A stretch of 64,000 nt of DNA from Lachnospiraceae bacterium (GCA_900766925.1 CAAFXG010000192.1:43414-107413), one strand, 5' to 3'. Numbered from the stretch's first letter, positions 26,169 through 35,718 are shown. The notes: generated from the letters alone by a model not told the origin. Numbers and translations are program-made.

Positions 26169-26207
26169 ATAAGAGCAGGCTTGCATAAACTGTAAGTCTG
26201 CTCTTAT
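26169..26207. terminator. Terminator downstream of thrS
   Basis: A 17-bp stem with two G-U pairs (ATAAGAGCAGGCTTGCA / TGTAAGTCTGCTCTTAT) has a 5-nt loop. It lies about 70 bp after the thrS stop on the minus strand. Confidence 0.75.
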
Positions 26208-26278
26208 AGTATCATAATTTTTTTAAAAAGAATACTGTTAATTTTATTTTTTTGAAAGTTGTAAAGGAAAATTGCGGT

Positions 26279-28243
26279 TTAGTCTATTGATTTTTCGGAG
26301 ATTTCCTTAACAATCCTTGATATAAAGTCATCAAGTGGCATCGTTCCTATCGGTTCTTCCACGCCACGCTTGCGTACGGAAACAGTCTTTTCGTCACGCT
26401 CCTTTTCGCCAACGATAAGAAGGTAAGGAATCTTGTCAAGACGAGCCTCTCTAATCTTGTAGCCAAGCTTCTCTGAACGATGGTCTACTGTTCCGAAAAC
26501 GCCAGCCTTCTTAAGCGCTGCATTTACTTCCTCTGCATAATCCATGTATTTGTCTGAAATAGGAAGCACACGAACCTGCTCAGGACATAACCAGGTAGGA
26601 AGTGCACCGGCATACTTCTCGATAAGCCATGCAAGGGTTCTTTCGTAACATCCAAGAGATGTTCTGTGAATGATGTATGGACGCTTCTTCTCACCATTTG
26701 CATCAATGTAGTACATATCGAAACGCTCTGCAAGGAACATGTCAAGCTGAATTGTAATCATTGTGTCTTCCTTGCCATACACGTTCTTAGCCTGAACATC
26801 AAGCTTAGGTCCATAGAAGGCGGCCTCTCCTTCTTCCTCAGTATAATCAAGACCTATATCATCTAAAATCTCACGCATTGCATCCTGAACTCTGTCCCAA
26901 TCCTCTGCAGTTCCAAGATACTTTTCTGTGTTGTTTGGATCCCATTTGCTCATACGATATGTTACATCGTCCTGAAGACCGAGAGTAGTAAGGACATATC
27001 TCATTAAGTTTACACAGTTCTTAAACTCGTCGGAAATCTGTTCAGGAGTACAAATTAAATGTCCCTCAGAAATTGTAAACTGTCTTACTCTTGTTAATCC
27101 GTGCATCTCACCTGAATCCTCGTTACGGAAAATGGTTGATGTCTCACCCATTCTGTAAGGAAGGTCACGGTAGCTGTGCTGGGTTGCCTTATACACATAA
27201 TATTGGAAAGGACATGTCATTGGACGAAGTGCCATAACCTCCTGTCCCTTCTCATTGGTATCTGCATCCGGATCTTCGGTATCATTCAATATGAACATAC
27301 CATCCTTATAGTGATACCAATGATCTGAAATTCTGTAGAGTGATGCCTTAGCCATAAGTGGAGTACGTGTTCTTACATAACCCCATTCGTAGTCCTCAAG
27401 GTCCTCAATCCAACGCTGAAGCTTCTGAATAATCTTAGTTCCCTTTGGCATAAATAAAGGAAGTCCCTGACCGATAACATCAACGGTTGTAAATAATTCC
27501 ATTTCGCGACCGAGCTTGTTATGGTCACGATTTTTTATATTCTCAAGGAATTCAAGTCTCTCCTCGAGGTCCGCCTTCTTGGTAAAGGCTGTACCATAAA
27601 TTCTTGTAAGCATTTTGTTGTTAGAGTTTCCTCTCCAGTAGGCACCGGAAGATGATGTTAACTTGAAGAATTTGACAGCCTTTGTATTCATAAGGTGTGG
27701 ACCCGCACAGAGGTCTGTGAAATCACCCTGTGTATAGAAGCTTATTACTGAATCCTCAGGTAAATCATTTATTAATTCTACCTTGTATGGCTCGCCTTTT
27801 TCCTCCATGAGCTTAATAGCTTCTTCACGTGGAAGGGTAAAGCTTGTAATATCATCACCATTTTTAACTATTTTCTTCATTTCTGCTTCAATCTTATCAA
27901 GGTCTTCTCTTGAAAGTGAAGGCATATCAAAATCGTAATAGAATCCGTTGTCTATAGCAGGTCCGATTGTGCACTTGGCATCCGGATAAAGGTGCTTTAC
28001 TGCCTGTGCAAGTACATGGCTTGCTGTATGCCAGAAGGTTTTCTTACCTGCCTCATCATTAAATGTTAATATGTTTAAATTGCAATCCTTGTCAACGATT
28101 GTACGAAGGTCGACAACCTTGCCGTCAACTTCTCCGGCACATGCCATTCTGGCAAGTCCCTCACTGATGTCTGTTGCAATATCAATTACTGACATTGCAG
28201 ATGCGTACTCTTTTGTAGAGCCATCCTTTAATGTGATTATCAT
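26279..28243 (-). CDS. thrS: Threonyl-tRNA synthetase
   Basis: ThrRS charges tRNA-Thr. The 654 residues contain the N-terminal TGS domain (about 1-60), the editing domain with HTASHVLAQAVKHL and the CAGPHL zinc/editing motif, the class II catalytic core (motif 2 in TSTIFRNEDSGEMHGLTRVRQF) and the C-terminal anticodon-binding domain. AAGGAGG precedes the ATG. Transcription starts about 350 bp upstream and passes through a T-box leader, so expression should rise when threonine is scarce. Confidence 0.97.
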   Translation of the reverse strand: MIITLKDGSTKEYASAMSVIDIATDISEGLARMACAGEVDGKVVDLRTIVDKDCNLNILTFNDEAGKKTFWHTASHVLAQAVKHLYPDAKCTIGPAIDNGFYYDFDMPSLSREDLDKIEAEMKKIVKNGDDITSFTLPREEAIKLMEEKGEPYKVELINDLPEDSVISFYTQGDFTDLCAGPHLMNTKAVKFFKLTSSSGAYWRGNSNNKMLTRIYGTAFTKKADLEERLEFLENIKNRDHNKLGREMELFTTVDVIGQGLPLFMPKGTKIIQKLQRWIEDLEDYEWGYVRTRTPLMAKASLYRISDHWYHYKDGMFILNDTEDPDADTNEKGQEVMALRPMTCPFQYYVYKATQHSYRDLPYRMGETSTIFRNEDSGEMHGLTRVRQFTISEGHLICTPEQISDEFKNCVNLMRYVLTTLGLQDDVTYRMSKWDPNNTEKYLGTAEDWDRVQDAMREILDDIGLDYTEEEGEAAFYGPKLDVQAKNVYGKEDTMITIQLDMFLAERFDMYYIDANGEKKRPYIIHRTSLGCYERTLAWLIEKYAGALPTWLCPEQVRVLPISDKYMDYAEEVNAALKKAGVFGTVDHRSEKLGYKIREARLDKIPYLLIVGEKERDEKTVSVRKRGVEEPIGTMPLDDFISRIVKEISEKSID

Positions 28244-28257
28244 TTTTAGTCCTCCTT

Positions 28258-28599
28258 ATAATAATGTATTGCCACCTTTAATCCGGTGGGTAATAATGAC
28301 ATACAGGGGAGCATGTAAGACAATATCAGGAATAATTATCCAAAAAAAGCCCCCGGCGTATGTAACTACGCCAGGGACGATAATTCGCGGTTCCACCCTG
28401 GTTCCATGTATGAAAATAAATTCATGCATGACTCTCAATTGGATTATAACGTAATCAACGGCTTATGTTTGGCATAAGCAGCTCCGAGGTAGTCTTCAAA
28501 CAGCCGTATTATGGATTCTCTCTCAGCGGGTGGCGGAATCCTCTCTGTATAGCGTATCTGTCTTACTCGTCTCTTCATAGCTGATAGTTTATTTAACTA
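28258..28599 (-). promoter_or_regulatory. T-box leader of thrS
   Basis: Read on the minus strand, the canonical T-box GGGTGGAACCGCG lies at 28386-28398. It is followed by a terminator (CCCTGGCGTA...TACGCCGGGGGC, 28349-28376) and a seven-T run (28342-28348). Stem I occupies about 28440-28590, with the AGTA-type bulge in GACGAGTAAG. A possible specifier ACC (Thr) is at 28488-28490. Uncharged tRNA-Thr would stabilise the antiterminator. Confidence 0.93.
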
Positions 28600-28605
28600 T
28601 TTCCG

Positions 28606-28634
28606 ATTGTAGTTTTGTTTGGATGAAATGTCAA
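28606..28634 (-). promoter_or_regulatory. Promoter of thrS T-box transcript
   Basis: On the minus strand: TTGACA (28629-28634), 17 bp, TACAAT (28606-28611). Predicted start near 28599. Confidence 0.8.
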
Positions 28635-28715
28635 GTGGAAGATGATTTTAATGGTGTAATACACTATCTATGTATATTATTTGTAAAATATTAATGCACA
28701 AAAAAACGGATTTTA

Positions 28716-28745
28716 TTGATAAAATCTATATTCTTGTGCTATACT
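28716..28745 (+). promoter_or_regulatory. Promoter upstream of the small gene and ptb-buk
   Basis: TTGATA, 18 bp, TATACT. Its start would be about 55 bp before the GTG of the 86-residue gene, and it is the only good promoter seen before ptb. Confidence 0.6.
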
Positions 28746-28805
28746 CCAATTATGTATGTTCATTTATGAATAGCAAAATATATTTCCAGTAATCGAGGTG
28801 AGCAT

Positions 28806-29066
28806 GTGAGCAGCATCAAAAAAGCAAAGAAAGCAAAAAGGGTTAAAAGCGTAAAAACGCCTAAGAGCCCAAAGTCTGCGGTTAAGCAGAGGCTTACAAA
28901 GGAAGAAAAGCAAACAATAAAACGGGCCAAAAAGCTTATGAAGACTGCGAAGAAGATAAACGATATACGTGCGAAGTACCTTAACAGGGTAATAGGAATA
29001 ACGGCTGTCGTTTTGTGTATTGTTTCCTCGGTGCTAGATGTTTTATTGCAAAGAAAGAACAAATAA
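28806..29066 (+). CDS. Small Lys-rich single-pass membrane protein
   Basis: The 86 residues begin with about 50 that are extremely basic (KKAKKAKRVKSVKTPKSPKS), followed by a helix and one hydrophobic segment (VIGITAVVLCIVSSVLDVLL, about 62-81) near the C-terminus. The start is GTG with GAGGTGA 5 nt upstream; the nearby ATG is out of frame. No known family. It lies only 25 bp before ptb, so it is probably the first cistron of the butyrate operon. The basic tail could bind membrane lipid or nucleic acid. Confidence 0.6.
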   Translation: MSSIKKAKKAKRVKSVKTPKSPKSAVKQRLTKEEKQTIKRAKKLMKTAKKINDIRAKYLNRVIGITAVVLCIVSSVLDVLLQRKNK

Positions 29067-29091
29067 CCATATTAAGAAAGGATAAGAACAA

Positions 29092-30015
29092 ATGAAACCA
29101 ATTAAGAACTTTGATGACCTTTATGCACATCTTAAAGAGTGTGAGATGAAGAAGATTGCTGTTGCTGTTGCACAGGATGATGCAGTACTTGAAGCTGTTG
29201 TTGAGGCTAAGAAGAGAGGAATTGCCGATGCGATTCTGGTTGGTGATGCAGATAAGATTAAGGCAATAGCTACAGAGAACAACATTAACATTGACGGCTT
29301 TAACATTATTGATGTAAAGGATACAACGGAGGCGGCTCTTGCAGCGGTTAAGCTTGTACATGACGGAGAAGCTGATATGTACATGAAGGGACTTATTGAT
29401 ACAAAGGGATTCCTCAAGAGTGTGCTCGACAAGGAGGTTGGTCTTAGAACAGGTAAGCCGCTTTCGCATGTTGCATTATTTGAGGTTGAGGGTTATGACA
29501 GAATGCTTTATTTAACAGACGTAGCTTTCATTCCATATCCATCACTTGAGGATAAGGTTGGTATTATAAACAATACAGTTGAGATTGCACATGCATGTGG
29601 TATTGAGTGTCCAAAGGTTGCTCCACTTGCTGCAGTTGAGGTTGTAAACCCTAAGATGCCGGCTACAGTTGAGGCAGCAGAGCTTACAAGGATGAACGAG
29701 GAAGGTCAGATTACAGGCTGTATCGTAGACGGACCTATGTCAATGGATCTTGCTCTTGACCCTGAAGCTGCAAGACATAAGGGTGCTACAGGACGTAAGA
29801 TTGTTGGTGATGCTGACATCTTCCTTTTCCCTGACATTCATGCCGGTAACATTACATACAAGACCCTGGTTCATACTGCTAAGATGAAGAATGGCTGTAT
29901 CTTAACAGGTACAAAGGCTCCTGTAATTTTAACTTCACGTTCTGATACATTTGAGACAAAGGTTAACTCACTTGCTATTGCAGCAGTTGTTGCTGAGCAG
30001 ATGAAGAATATGTAA
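29092..30015 (+). CDS. ptb: Phosphate butyryltransferase
   Basis: It converts butyryl-CoA and phosphate to butyryl-phosphate and CoA. The 307-residue PTA/PTB-family protein has ADMYMKGLIDTKGFLKSV, the GPMSMDLAL segment and the C-terminal TSRSDTFETKVNSLA motif that phosphate acyltransferases share. The butyrate assignment rests on length and on the directly following butyrate kinase; a phosphate acetyltransferase would normally pair with ackA. It starts after AGAAAGGA. buk follows 24 bp downstream. Confidence 0.93.
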   Translation: MKPIKNFDDLYAHLKECEMKKIAVAVAQDDAVLEAVVEAKKRGIADAILVGDADKIKAIATENNINIDGFNIIDVKDTTEAALAAVKLVHDGEADMYMKGLIDTKGFLKSVLDKEVGLRTGKPLSHVALFEVEGYDRMLYLTDVAFIPYPSLEDKVGIINNTVEIAHACGIECPKVAPLAAVEVVNPKMPATVEAAELTRMNEEGQITGCIVDGPMSMDLALDPEAARHKGATGRKIVGDADIFLFPDIHAGNITYKTLVHTAKMKNGCILTGTKAPVILTSRSDTFETKVNSLAIAAVVAEQMKNM

Positions 30016-30039
30016 TATTTATATATGGAGGATTTAAAA

Positions 30040-31107
30040 ATGGGTTATAAGTCACTTATTATCAATCCCGGTTCAACATCAACAAAGATTGGTGTATTTG
30101 AGGATGAGACATTATTATTTGAAGAGACTTTAAGACATGCAACAGAGGAAATTGCCCAATACGATTCAATTGTTGCACAGAAGGATTTTCGTAAGCAGGT
30201 TATCACTGACCTTTTAAAGGAGAAGAAATTCGATATTAACGATCTTGATGTGATTGTTGGTCGTGGTGGTCTTCTCAAGCCAATCCCGGGCGGTACATAT
30301 GCCGTGACAGATGAGCTTGTAAAGGACCTTGTTGAGGCTAAGAGGGGTGAGCATGCCTCTAATCTGGGTGGTATAATTGCCAAGGAAATCGCAGATGAGC
30401 TCAAGGTTCCTGCATATATTGTAGATCCTGTAGTAGTTGATGAGCTTGATGATATTGCAAGACTTTCAGGTCATCCGGAGCTTCCTAGAACAAGTATTTT
30501 CCACGCTCTTAACCAGAAGGCAGTTGCTAAGCGTTATGCTAAGGAGAAGGGTGTTAAATATGAAGATTTGAAGCTTATCGTTGTTCATATGGGTGGAGGT
30601 GTTTCTGTCGGTGCACATATGAATGGCAGGGTTATTGATGTATTTAATGCTTTAAATGGCGATGGTGCATTTTCTCCTGAGAGAGCCGGTGGAGTTCCTA
30701 ACGGTGAGCTTGTCCGTCTTTGCTATTCTGGCAAATATACAGAGCAGGAGATGGTTAAGCAGCTTGTTGGTAAGGCCGGTTTTAACGCATATTGCGGTTC
30801 AAATGACGCAAGAGACATCGAGAAGATGATAGCAGAGGGCGACAAGCATGCTGAGTTGGTATATAACGCATTTTTATATCAGGTATGTAAGGATATCGGT
30901 GCACAGGCAGCAGTATTAGAGGGTAAGGTAGATCAGATTATTATTACCGGTGGTATTGCTTACTCAAAATACGCTATTGAAAATATCAAAAAACGTGTAT
31001 CGTTTATTTCAGGTATTACAGTATATCCGGGAGAGGATGAGCTTCTGGCACTTGCACAGGGAGCACTCAGAGTTCTTAACAAAGAGGAAGAAGCTAAAGT
31101 TTATTAA
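30040..31107 (+). CDS. buk: Butyrate kinase
   Basis: It transfers phosphate from butyryl-phosphate to ADP, yielding butyrate and ATP. This ASKHA-fold kinase has the N-terminal phosphate loop LIINPGSTSTKIGVF, central VHMGGGVSVGAH, and the adenosine motif IITGGIAYSK. At 355 residues it has butyrate-kinase rather than acetate-kinase length (about 400). The start at 30040 is chosen over the in-frame upstream ATG because GGAGG lies 8 nt before it. Together with ptb it gives the kinase route of butyrate formation. Confidence 0.95.
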   Translation: MGYKSLIINPGSTSTKIGVFEDETLLFEETLRHATEEIAQYDSIVAQKDFRKQVITDLLKEKKFDINDLDVIVGRGGLLKPIPGGTYAVTDELVKDLVEAKRGEHASNLGGIIAKEIADELKVPAYIVDPVVVDELDDIARLSGHPELPRTSIFHALNQKAVAKRYAKEKGVKYEDLKLIVVHMGGGVSVGAHMNGRVIDVFNALNGDGAFSPERAGGVPNGELVRLCYSGKYTEQEMVKQLVGKAGFNAYCGSNDARDIEKMIAEGDKHAELVYNAFLYQVCKDIGAQAAVLEGKVDQIIITGGIAYSKYAIENIKKRVSFISGITVYPGEDELLALAQGALRVLNKEEEAKVY

Positions 31108-31218
31108 TACCGATTTTAAATTTTTTAAAGTTGTGGTATGCTAAATAGCGATTTATTTTCGTATACATTTACGAAGGTAATATATTAACAAAGGGGATTT
31201 ATGATTTAAGGAGGAATT

Positions 31219-33501
31219 ATGGACAATAATTTTAATGGAGAAAACAACCAGTCTGACAACAGTCAGCAGATGTTTGACGGCCAGCCGGACATGGGCATGC
31301 AGCCTTCCGGAGGTCAGCCGGACATGAATCAGCAGCAATTTGAACAGGATATGTACAGTCAGCCATATGTACAGCAGGCACAGGTTGGTGGTAAGCCACC
31401 TAAGAAGTCTTTATCAGGTGGAAAGCTTGCAGGAATCATTGGTGGATGCGTTGCATTGGTTGCAGCAATCGTTTGCGCTATTATTTTCATACCGAAGCTT
31501 TTTGATCCGAAGGAAACAGTTATAGACGCATTTGAAAATACCTTTAGCGCAGATAAGGAAACATCTTATACAACAGATGTAATCGGTGCAGAAGAGATTG
31601 CAGATGCTATTGCTAAAAATGGCGGTTCTTCACATGTTGAGTATGGAATTAATTCACTTGCAGGAGCAGATGCTTTTAACGGTATTGCAATTGTATGTGA
31701 TGCAGTTTCTGATCCTGCAAACAAGCTTATAAACAGCAGCATAGCGCTTAAGTATCAGGATGCACAGGTTTTAGGTATCAATTTTATCGGTACGACGGAC
31801 AACACATATTTACAGGCACCTGAGCTTATTGACGGATATTTTTCATTACCTAATAAGGACATTTTTGGTGCACTCTCAAAGTCACCACTTCTCGAGGAGG
31901 CATTAGCTGACACAGATTTACCAAGCTTTGACATTAATTATTTCCCTGAGACAGTTGCTTCTGATGATGATGCAAAGTCAGACTCTGACGGAATTTGGGA
32001 GATTGCTTCTGTTGAGAAGAAGGGAAGCACAAAGGTAGATGTAAATGGTACTACAGTTAAGGCTAAGGAATATGATATCGTAATCGCAGAGGAAGACCTT
32101 GAAAATTCTATTAATAAAGGAATTGATGAGATTAAGACACAATTGACAGCTGACCCTGAGATTCTTTCACAGGCAGGTCTTACGGCAGACACCTTATCAT
32201 CAACATTTGATACTGTTAAGGGTATGGTACCTTCACTAATTAGTGGTGATGTTGTAGTTAAGGTATATGTTAAGGACAAGAAGGTTGTTAAGCTTGAATC
32301 TGATTATTCAACCTCATTGATGGGTGTTTCATTAGGTTATAATTTCTATTTAGATAAGGATGATAACAATACATCCGGTAAGGTTGCTCTTAATGTGATG
32401 GGTCAGGAGGCCGGAGTTACATTTGAGATTAAGGATATCAAGAGTAATCCAAATGGTAACATTGTTCTTTATGCAGCAGATGAGAAGATTAATGCTTCTT
32501 TCAATTCTACAGTAGAGAATACCGATACGGCTAAGAATATTACAATTAATGCTGAGGCAAGCTACAATGATAAGACTCTTGCCACTGTTGTTTTCTCTAA
32601 TAAGTTTGATAAGTCTGCCAATGCATTTAATGGTAGCATTGACATTTCAATTCCTGATACAACCAATCTCGGAGTTACATATTCCGGTTCGGTAAAGGAC
32701 ATTGTCAAGGGCAAATCATACACTATTGATTTAAGCAGTATTGATGTTAATGTTGATGGTCAGTCAATACTTGATATGTATATGGTGATTGGCGTAGATT
32801 CTACAAAGACAGGCGCATCTAATATAGACAGCAGTCTTCCTGTTTATGATATTACTACCATGACAACCGATGAGTTCACTAAGGTTGCCGAGGATAATAT
32901 GGAGAAGATAAATACATGGGCAGCTGACTTAGAGTCAAAGCTTGGTGGTCTTATTGAGTCATTAAACAATATGTCAGGTGGCTCTATGGAAGATTATGAT
33001 TTAGATGATGAAGACTATGAGGAAATTGCTCCTGAGGACATGGATGATGTCGATGTCAATGAAAATGACAATACAGAGCCAACAACTATTCTGCAGAGTG
33101 GAGATGTGAAGGTTAACATTCTTAAGAGTGCAGATGGATTTACTTTTGATAGCGGAAGTGAGTATTATGTAGATTATTACAGTGAGGATTATTCAATGAT
33201 TTCTTATTCACTGGATACATATTCTACTCCTGCCGAAATCGTAAGTTACAGTTATATACCTGAAGAGGATGAGAATACAAAGATTATCTCTCTGGTAGAA
33301 AGTGAGTCAATTGATGTTGACGGAGAAGTTCTCTATTGCGCAGTTACATATGAATACTCTGATGTGGTTATTTCACAGTATAGGTTTGTGAAGTCAATTG
33401 GTGATGGAGTAAACTTAATTCTTGATTATTACGGAACCGAGGCTGATATTGCAGCCATAGCGGCAGGACTTAGCAATAGCTGCTATGAGATTATCCAGTA
33501 A
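31219..33501 (+). CDS. Large membrane-anchored extracellular protein of unknown function
   Basis: The 760 residues begin with about 65 of Gln/Pro/Met-rich disordered sequence carrying GQPDM repeats, then a transmembrane helix (LAGIIGGCVALVAAIVCAIIF, about 73-95). A ~540-residue extracellular beta-rich region follows, with an acidic stretch (DYDLDDEDYEEIAPEDMDD, about 592-610) and a C-terminal ~130-residue beta domain. There is no zinc ribbon, unlike the two similar-plan proteins at 24.5-26.1 kb. I know of no function for it. The ribosome site is AAGGAGGAATT. Confidence 0.75.
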   Translation: MDNNFNGENNQSDNSQQMFDGQPDMGMQPSGGQPDMNQQQFEQDMYSQPYVQQAQVGGKPPKKSLSGGKLAGIIGGCVALVAAIVCAIIFIPKLFDPKETVIDAFENTFSADKETSYTTDVIGAEEIADAIAKNGGSSHVEYGINSLAGADAFNGIAIVCDAVSDPANKLINSSIALKYQDAQVLGINFIGTTDNTYLQAPELIDGYFSLPNKDIFGALSKSPLLEEALADTDLPSFDINYFPETVASDDDAKSDSDGIWEIASVEKKGSTKVDVNGTTVKAKEYDIVIAEEDLENSINKGIDEIKTQLTADPEILSQAGLTADTLSSTFDTVKGMVPSLISGDVVVKVYVKDKKVVKLESDYSTSLMGVSLGYNFYLDKDDNNTSGKVALNVMGQEAGVTFEIKDIKSNPNGNIVLYAADEKINASFNSTVENTDTAKNITINAEASYNDKTLATVVFSNKFDKSANAFNGSIDISIPDTTNLGVTYSGSVKDIVKGKSYTIDLSSIDVNVDGQSILDMYMVIGVDSTKTGASNIDSSLPVYDITTMTTDEFTKVAEDNMEKINTWAADLESKLGGLIESLNNMSGGSMEDYDLDDEDYEEIAPEDMDDVDVNENDNTEPTTILQSGDVKVNILKSADGFTFDSGSEYYVDYYSEDYSMISYSLDTYSTPAEIVSYSYIPEEDENTKIISLVESESIDVDGEVLYCAVTYEYSDVVISQYRFVKSIGDGVNLILDYYGTEADIAAIAAGLSNSCYEIIQ

Positions 33502-33545
33502 AAGCAATTAAAAAAAACTGTTATTTATAATTTAATAGAAGTAAT

Positions 33546-33586
33546 AATCTGCCATTTGTGGTATTATGTATCATGAATGGCAGATT
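33546..33586 (+). terminator. Terminator before aroD
   Basis: AATCTGCCATT pairs with AATGGCAGATT across a 19-nt loop and is followed by TTTTATTT. The hairpin ends only 25 bp before the aroD start, so aroD must have its own promoter or be controlled by readthrough. Confidence 0.75.
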
Positions 33587-33611
33587 TTTATTTGAAAGGC
33601 TGGGTTTATTA

Positions 33612-34391
33612 ATGATAAATACAATAGAGATAAAAAATCGTGTAATCGGAGAGGGCATACCTAAGATATGTGTACCATTAGTTGGCAGGACAAGTGAAGA
33701 AATAATTGCTCAGGCACAAAAGCTGGCGTCTGTTTCCAAAGTAAACAATATAGACATTGCAGAATTTCGTGCAGATTTTTTTAAAGACCTGGCAGACCCG
33801 GACAGGCTTAGCTCCGTGTTAAATAAGCTACGGGACATACTGCAGGATAATATATTACTATTTACAATCAGAAGCGAGACGGAGGGCGGAGAGAAGCTTG
33901 CAACGGGATGTCCTTCAATCTTTGAGATAAATAGATTTATAATAGAAAACCGACTTGCCGACATGGTAGATATGGAATTATTTTCTTGTGATGAGTCGTC
34001 ATACGAGTTAATTGAGCTTGCACATTCAAATGGCATTAAGATAATAATGTCTAACCATGACTTTAAATCTACGCCGGCGGTTGATGAAATTGTAAGACGT
34101 CTTTGTCTTATGCAGGATAAAGGTGCAGACATTGCCAAGATTGCAGTGATGCCAGAGAACAAAAAGCAGCTCTTGGAGCTTCTTATGGCAACAGAAACTA
34201 TGAATAGTGAATACGCAAGGGTTCCTATTGTAACGATCTCGATGGGGAAGCTTGGTGCATTAAGCAGAGTTTGCGGACAGGTATTCGGAAGTGCAATAAC
34301 CTTTGCGTCCCTTGACAGGGAATCAGCTCCCGGACAGATTCCACTTGGAGAACTGAATGATTTGCTTAGAGAGGTTGACAAGTATATGTAG
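33612..34391 (+). CDS. aroD: Type I 3-dehydroquinate dehydratase
   Basis: It dehydrates 3-dehydroquinate to 3-dehydroshikimate in the shikimate pathway. The 259 residues contain the EFRADFF segment, the catalytic His in MSNHDF and the Schiff-base Lys in IAKIAVMP, with the C-terminal substrate loop GSAITFASLDRESAPGQI. The start at 33612 gives the usual length; an upstream frame start at 33558 would lie inside the terminator hairpin. It is monocistronic, with no other shikimate gene adjacent. Confidence 0.95.
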   Translation: MINTIEIKNRVIGEGIPKICVPLVGRTSEEIIAQAQKLASVSKVNNIDIAEFRADFFKDLADPDRLSSVLNKLRDILQDNILLFTIRSETEGGEKLATGCPSIFEINRFIIENRLADMVDMELFSCDESSYELIELAHSNGIKIIMSNHDFKSTPAVDEIVRRLCLMQDKGADIAKIAVMPENKKQLLELLMATETMNSEYARVPIVTISMGKLGALSRVCGQVFGSAITFASLDRESAPGQIPLGELNDLLREVDKYM

Positions 34392-34444
34392 GCGTTCGGG
34401 GTGACTCTTCCCTTTTATATATGGATATTAATATATGTATATAA

Positions 34445-34539
34445 AAGTTTTGCTGAATAAATATAGTGCCCGACATAATTAATACATGTTTATGATATGT
34501 AGTAATTATGTCGGGCACTATATTTATTCAGCAAAACTT
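34445..34539. terminator. 95-bp hairpin with 37-bp perfect arms
   Basis: Arms 34445-34481 and 34503-34539 are exactly complementary, with a 21-nt loop. A second small inverted repeat (CTTTTATATA / TATATAAAAG) directly precedes it. It lies between the convergent aroD and oxidoreductase genes and suits bidirectional termination, though the arms are about twice the usual length. Confidence 0.85.
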
Positions 34540-34560
34540 AAGCAGCTACAAAATCAATAT

Positions 34561-35571
34561 TTATACAGTTGCGATGTCAGAAGCTTCCACCGGTTCCATA
34601 GGAAAGCGCATATCCCAGGCCTTGCGGATGGTATCAAGTATCTTCATGATTCTGAGTGTCTCTGAATGAGGCATCTCAGGGAAGTCAGTCTTACCAAGAA
34701 TGATTGCGTTACGTGCAGCAAGAAATTCATATTCGTAGCCGCTAATCTGTTTTTCGGAAACATTTGCCTCTCCAATAAGATTTCTGTCACCGTTATAGAT
34801 TCTGAATGCTTCAGGACAGTTAATATTGTCGATTTCTATATAACCGGTTTCACCATATATCCTTGCATTGTTATCTGCCTTGTACATCATTGTAATAAAA
34901 GCTGATGCAAGACGACCGTTACCAAAATTAAATCTGATTACATCATGTGCATCAACTCCTGTCTCAAGTCTTGCACAAGACGAATTAACGTTGGCCGGTG
35001 CTGGTCCGTACAGCATAGAAAATAAATTGATTGGATATACTCCAAGGTCAAGGAGTACGCCACCGGCAAGCTCCGGGTCTGTAAGTCTCTTCTTATCCTT
35101 AATATCATAGCCTAAGCTACATTCTATATTGAACACATGTCCGATAATTCCGTTACGTATAAATTCAAAAAGACGCTTGTACATTGGCATGAAACGTATC
35201 CACATTGCCTCGCCGCAGAATACATTTTTCTCTTCTGATAATTTGAGAACCTCCTCTGTAGTTGCAGCATTATATGAAAATGCCTTCTCCACAAGAACAG
35301 GCTTGCCGGCATTAATACACATCTTTGCCTGCTCGGCATGATGTGAATGAGGTGTAGCGATATAAATCAATTCAATATCAGGGTCTGCAATAAGCTCCTC
35401 GTACGAGCCATAAGCTTTCTTAACATTGTACTTATCAGCAAAATCCTTTGCCTTATTAATGTCTCTGGATGCAATTGCATATGGTTCAAAAGAATCTAAT
35501 CTGTTAAGTGTGTCAGCAACCTTTTCAGCGATGTTGCCGGCGCCCATTATTCCAACTTTAAAATTAATCAT
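34561..35571 (-). CDS. Gfo/Idh/MocA family NAD(P)-dependent oxidoreductase
   Basis: The N-terminal Rossmann domain (GIMGAGNIAEKVADTL, with the GxGxxA pattern) is followed by the family EKAFSYNAA (the EKP-type Lys motif) and a C-terminal beta-sheet domain with GGVLLDLGVYPINL. Such enzymes oxidise sugars, inositols or their derivatives; the substrate cannot be told. I choose the ATG at 35571 because GGAGG lies about 10 nt upstream, whereas the ATG at 35589 lacks a site. It is monocistronic. Confidence 0.9.
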   Translation of the reverse strand: MINFKVGIMGAGNIAEKVADTLNRLDSFEPYAIASRDINKAKDFADKYNVKKAYGSYEELIADPDIELIYIATPHSHHAEQAKMCINAGKPVLVEKAFSYNAATTEEVLKLSEEKNVFCGEAMWIRFMPMYKRLFEFIRNGIIGHVFNIECSLGYDIKDKKRLTDPELAGGVLLDLGVYPINLFSMLYGPAPANVNSSCARLETGVDAHDVIRFNFGNGRLASAFITMMYKADNNARIYGETGYIEIDNINCPEAFRIYNGDRNLIGEANVSEKQISGYEYEFLAARNAIILGKTDFPEMPHSETLRIMKILDTIRKAWDMRFPMEPVEASDIATV

Positions 35572-35688
35572 TTGATAATTTTCCTCCATAAATCAGGTTA
35601 GTGCGAAGGAACGCACATATATGAGTAATTATACTTTAAAAATACATCACAAGCAACAACAAAAATGTAAGTAAATCCTTTACTTCCG

Positions 35689-35718
35689 TTGACATATGGC
35701 GACTTAATACTGTATACT
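35689..35718 (+). promoter_or_regulatory. Promoter of ileS
   Basis: TTGACA, 18 bp, TATACT, with a ~100-nt untranslated leader. No T-box motif is present in that leader. Confidence 0.8.
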
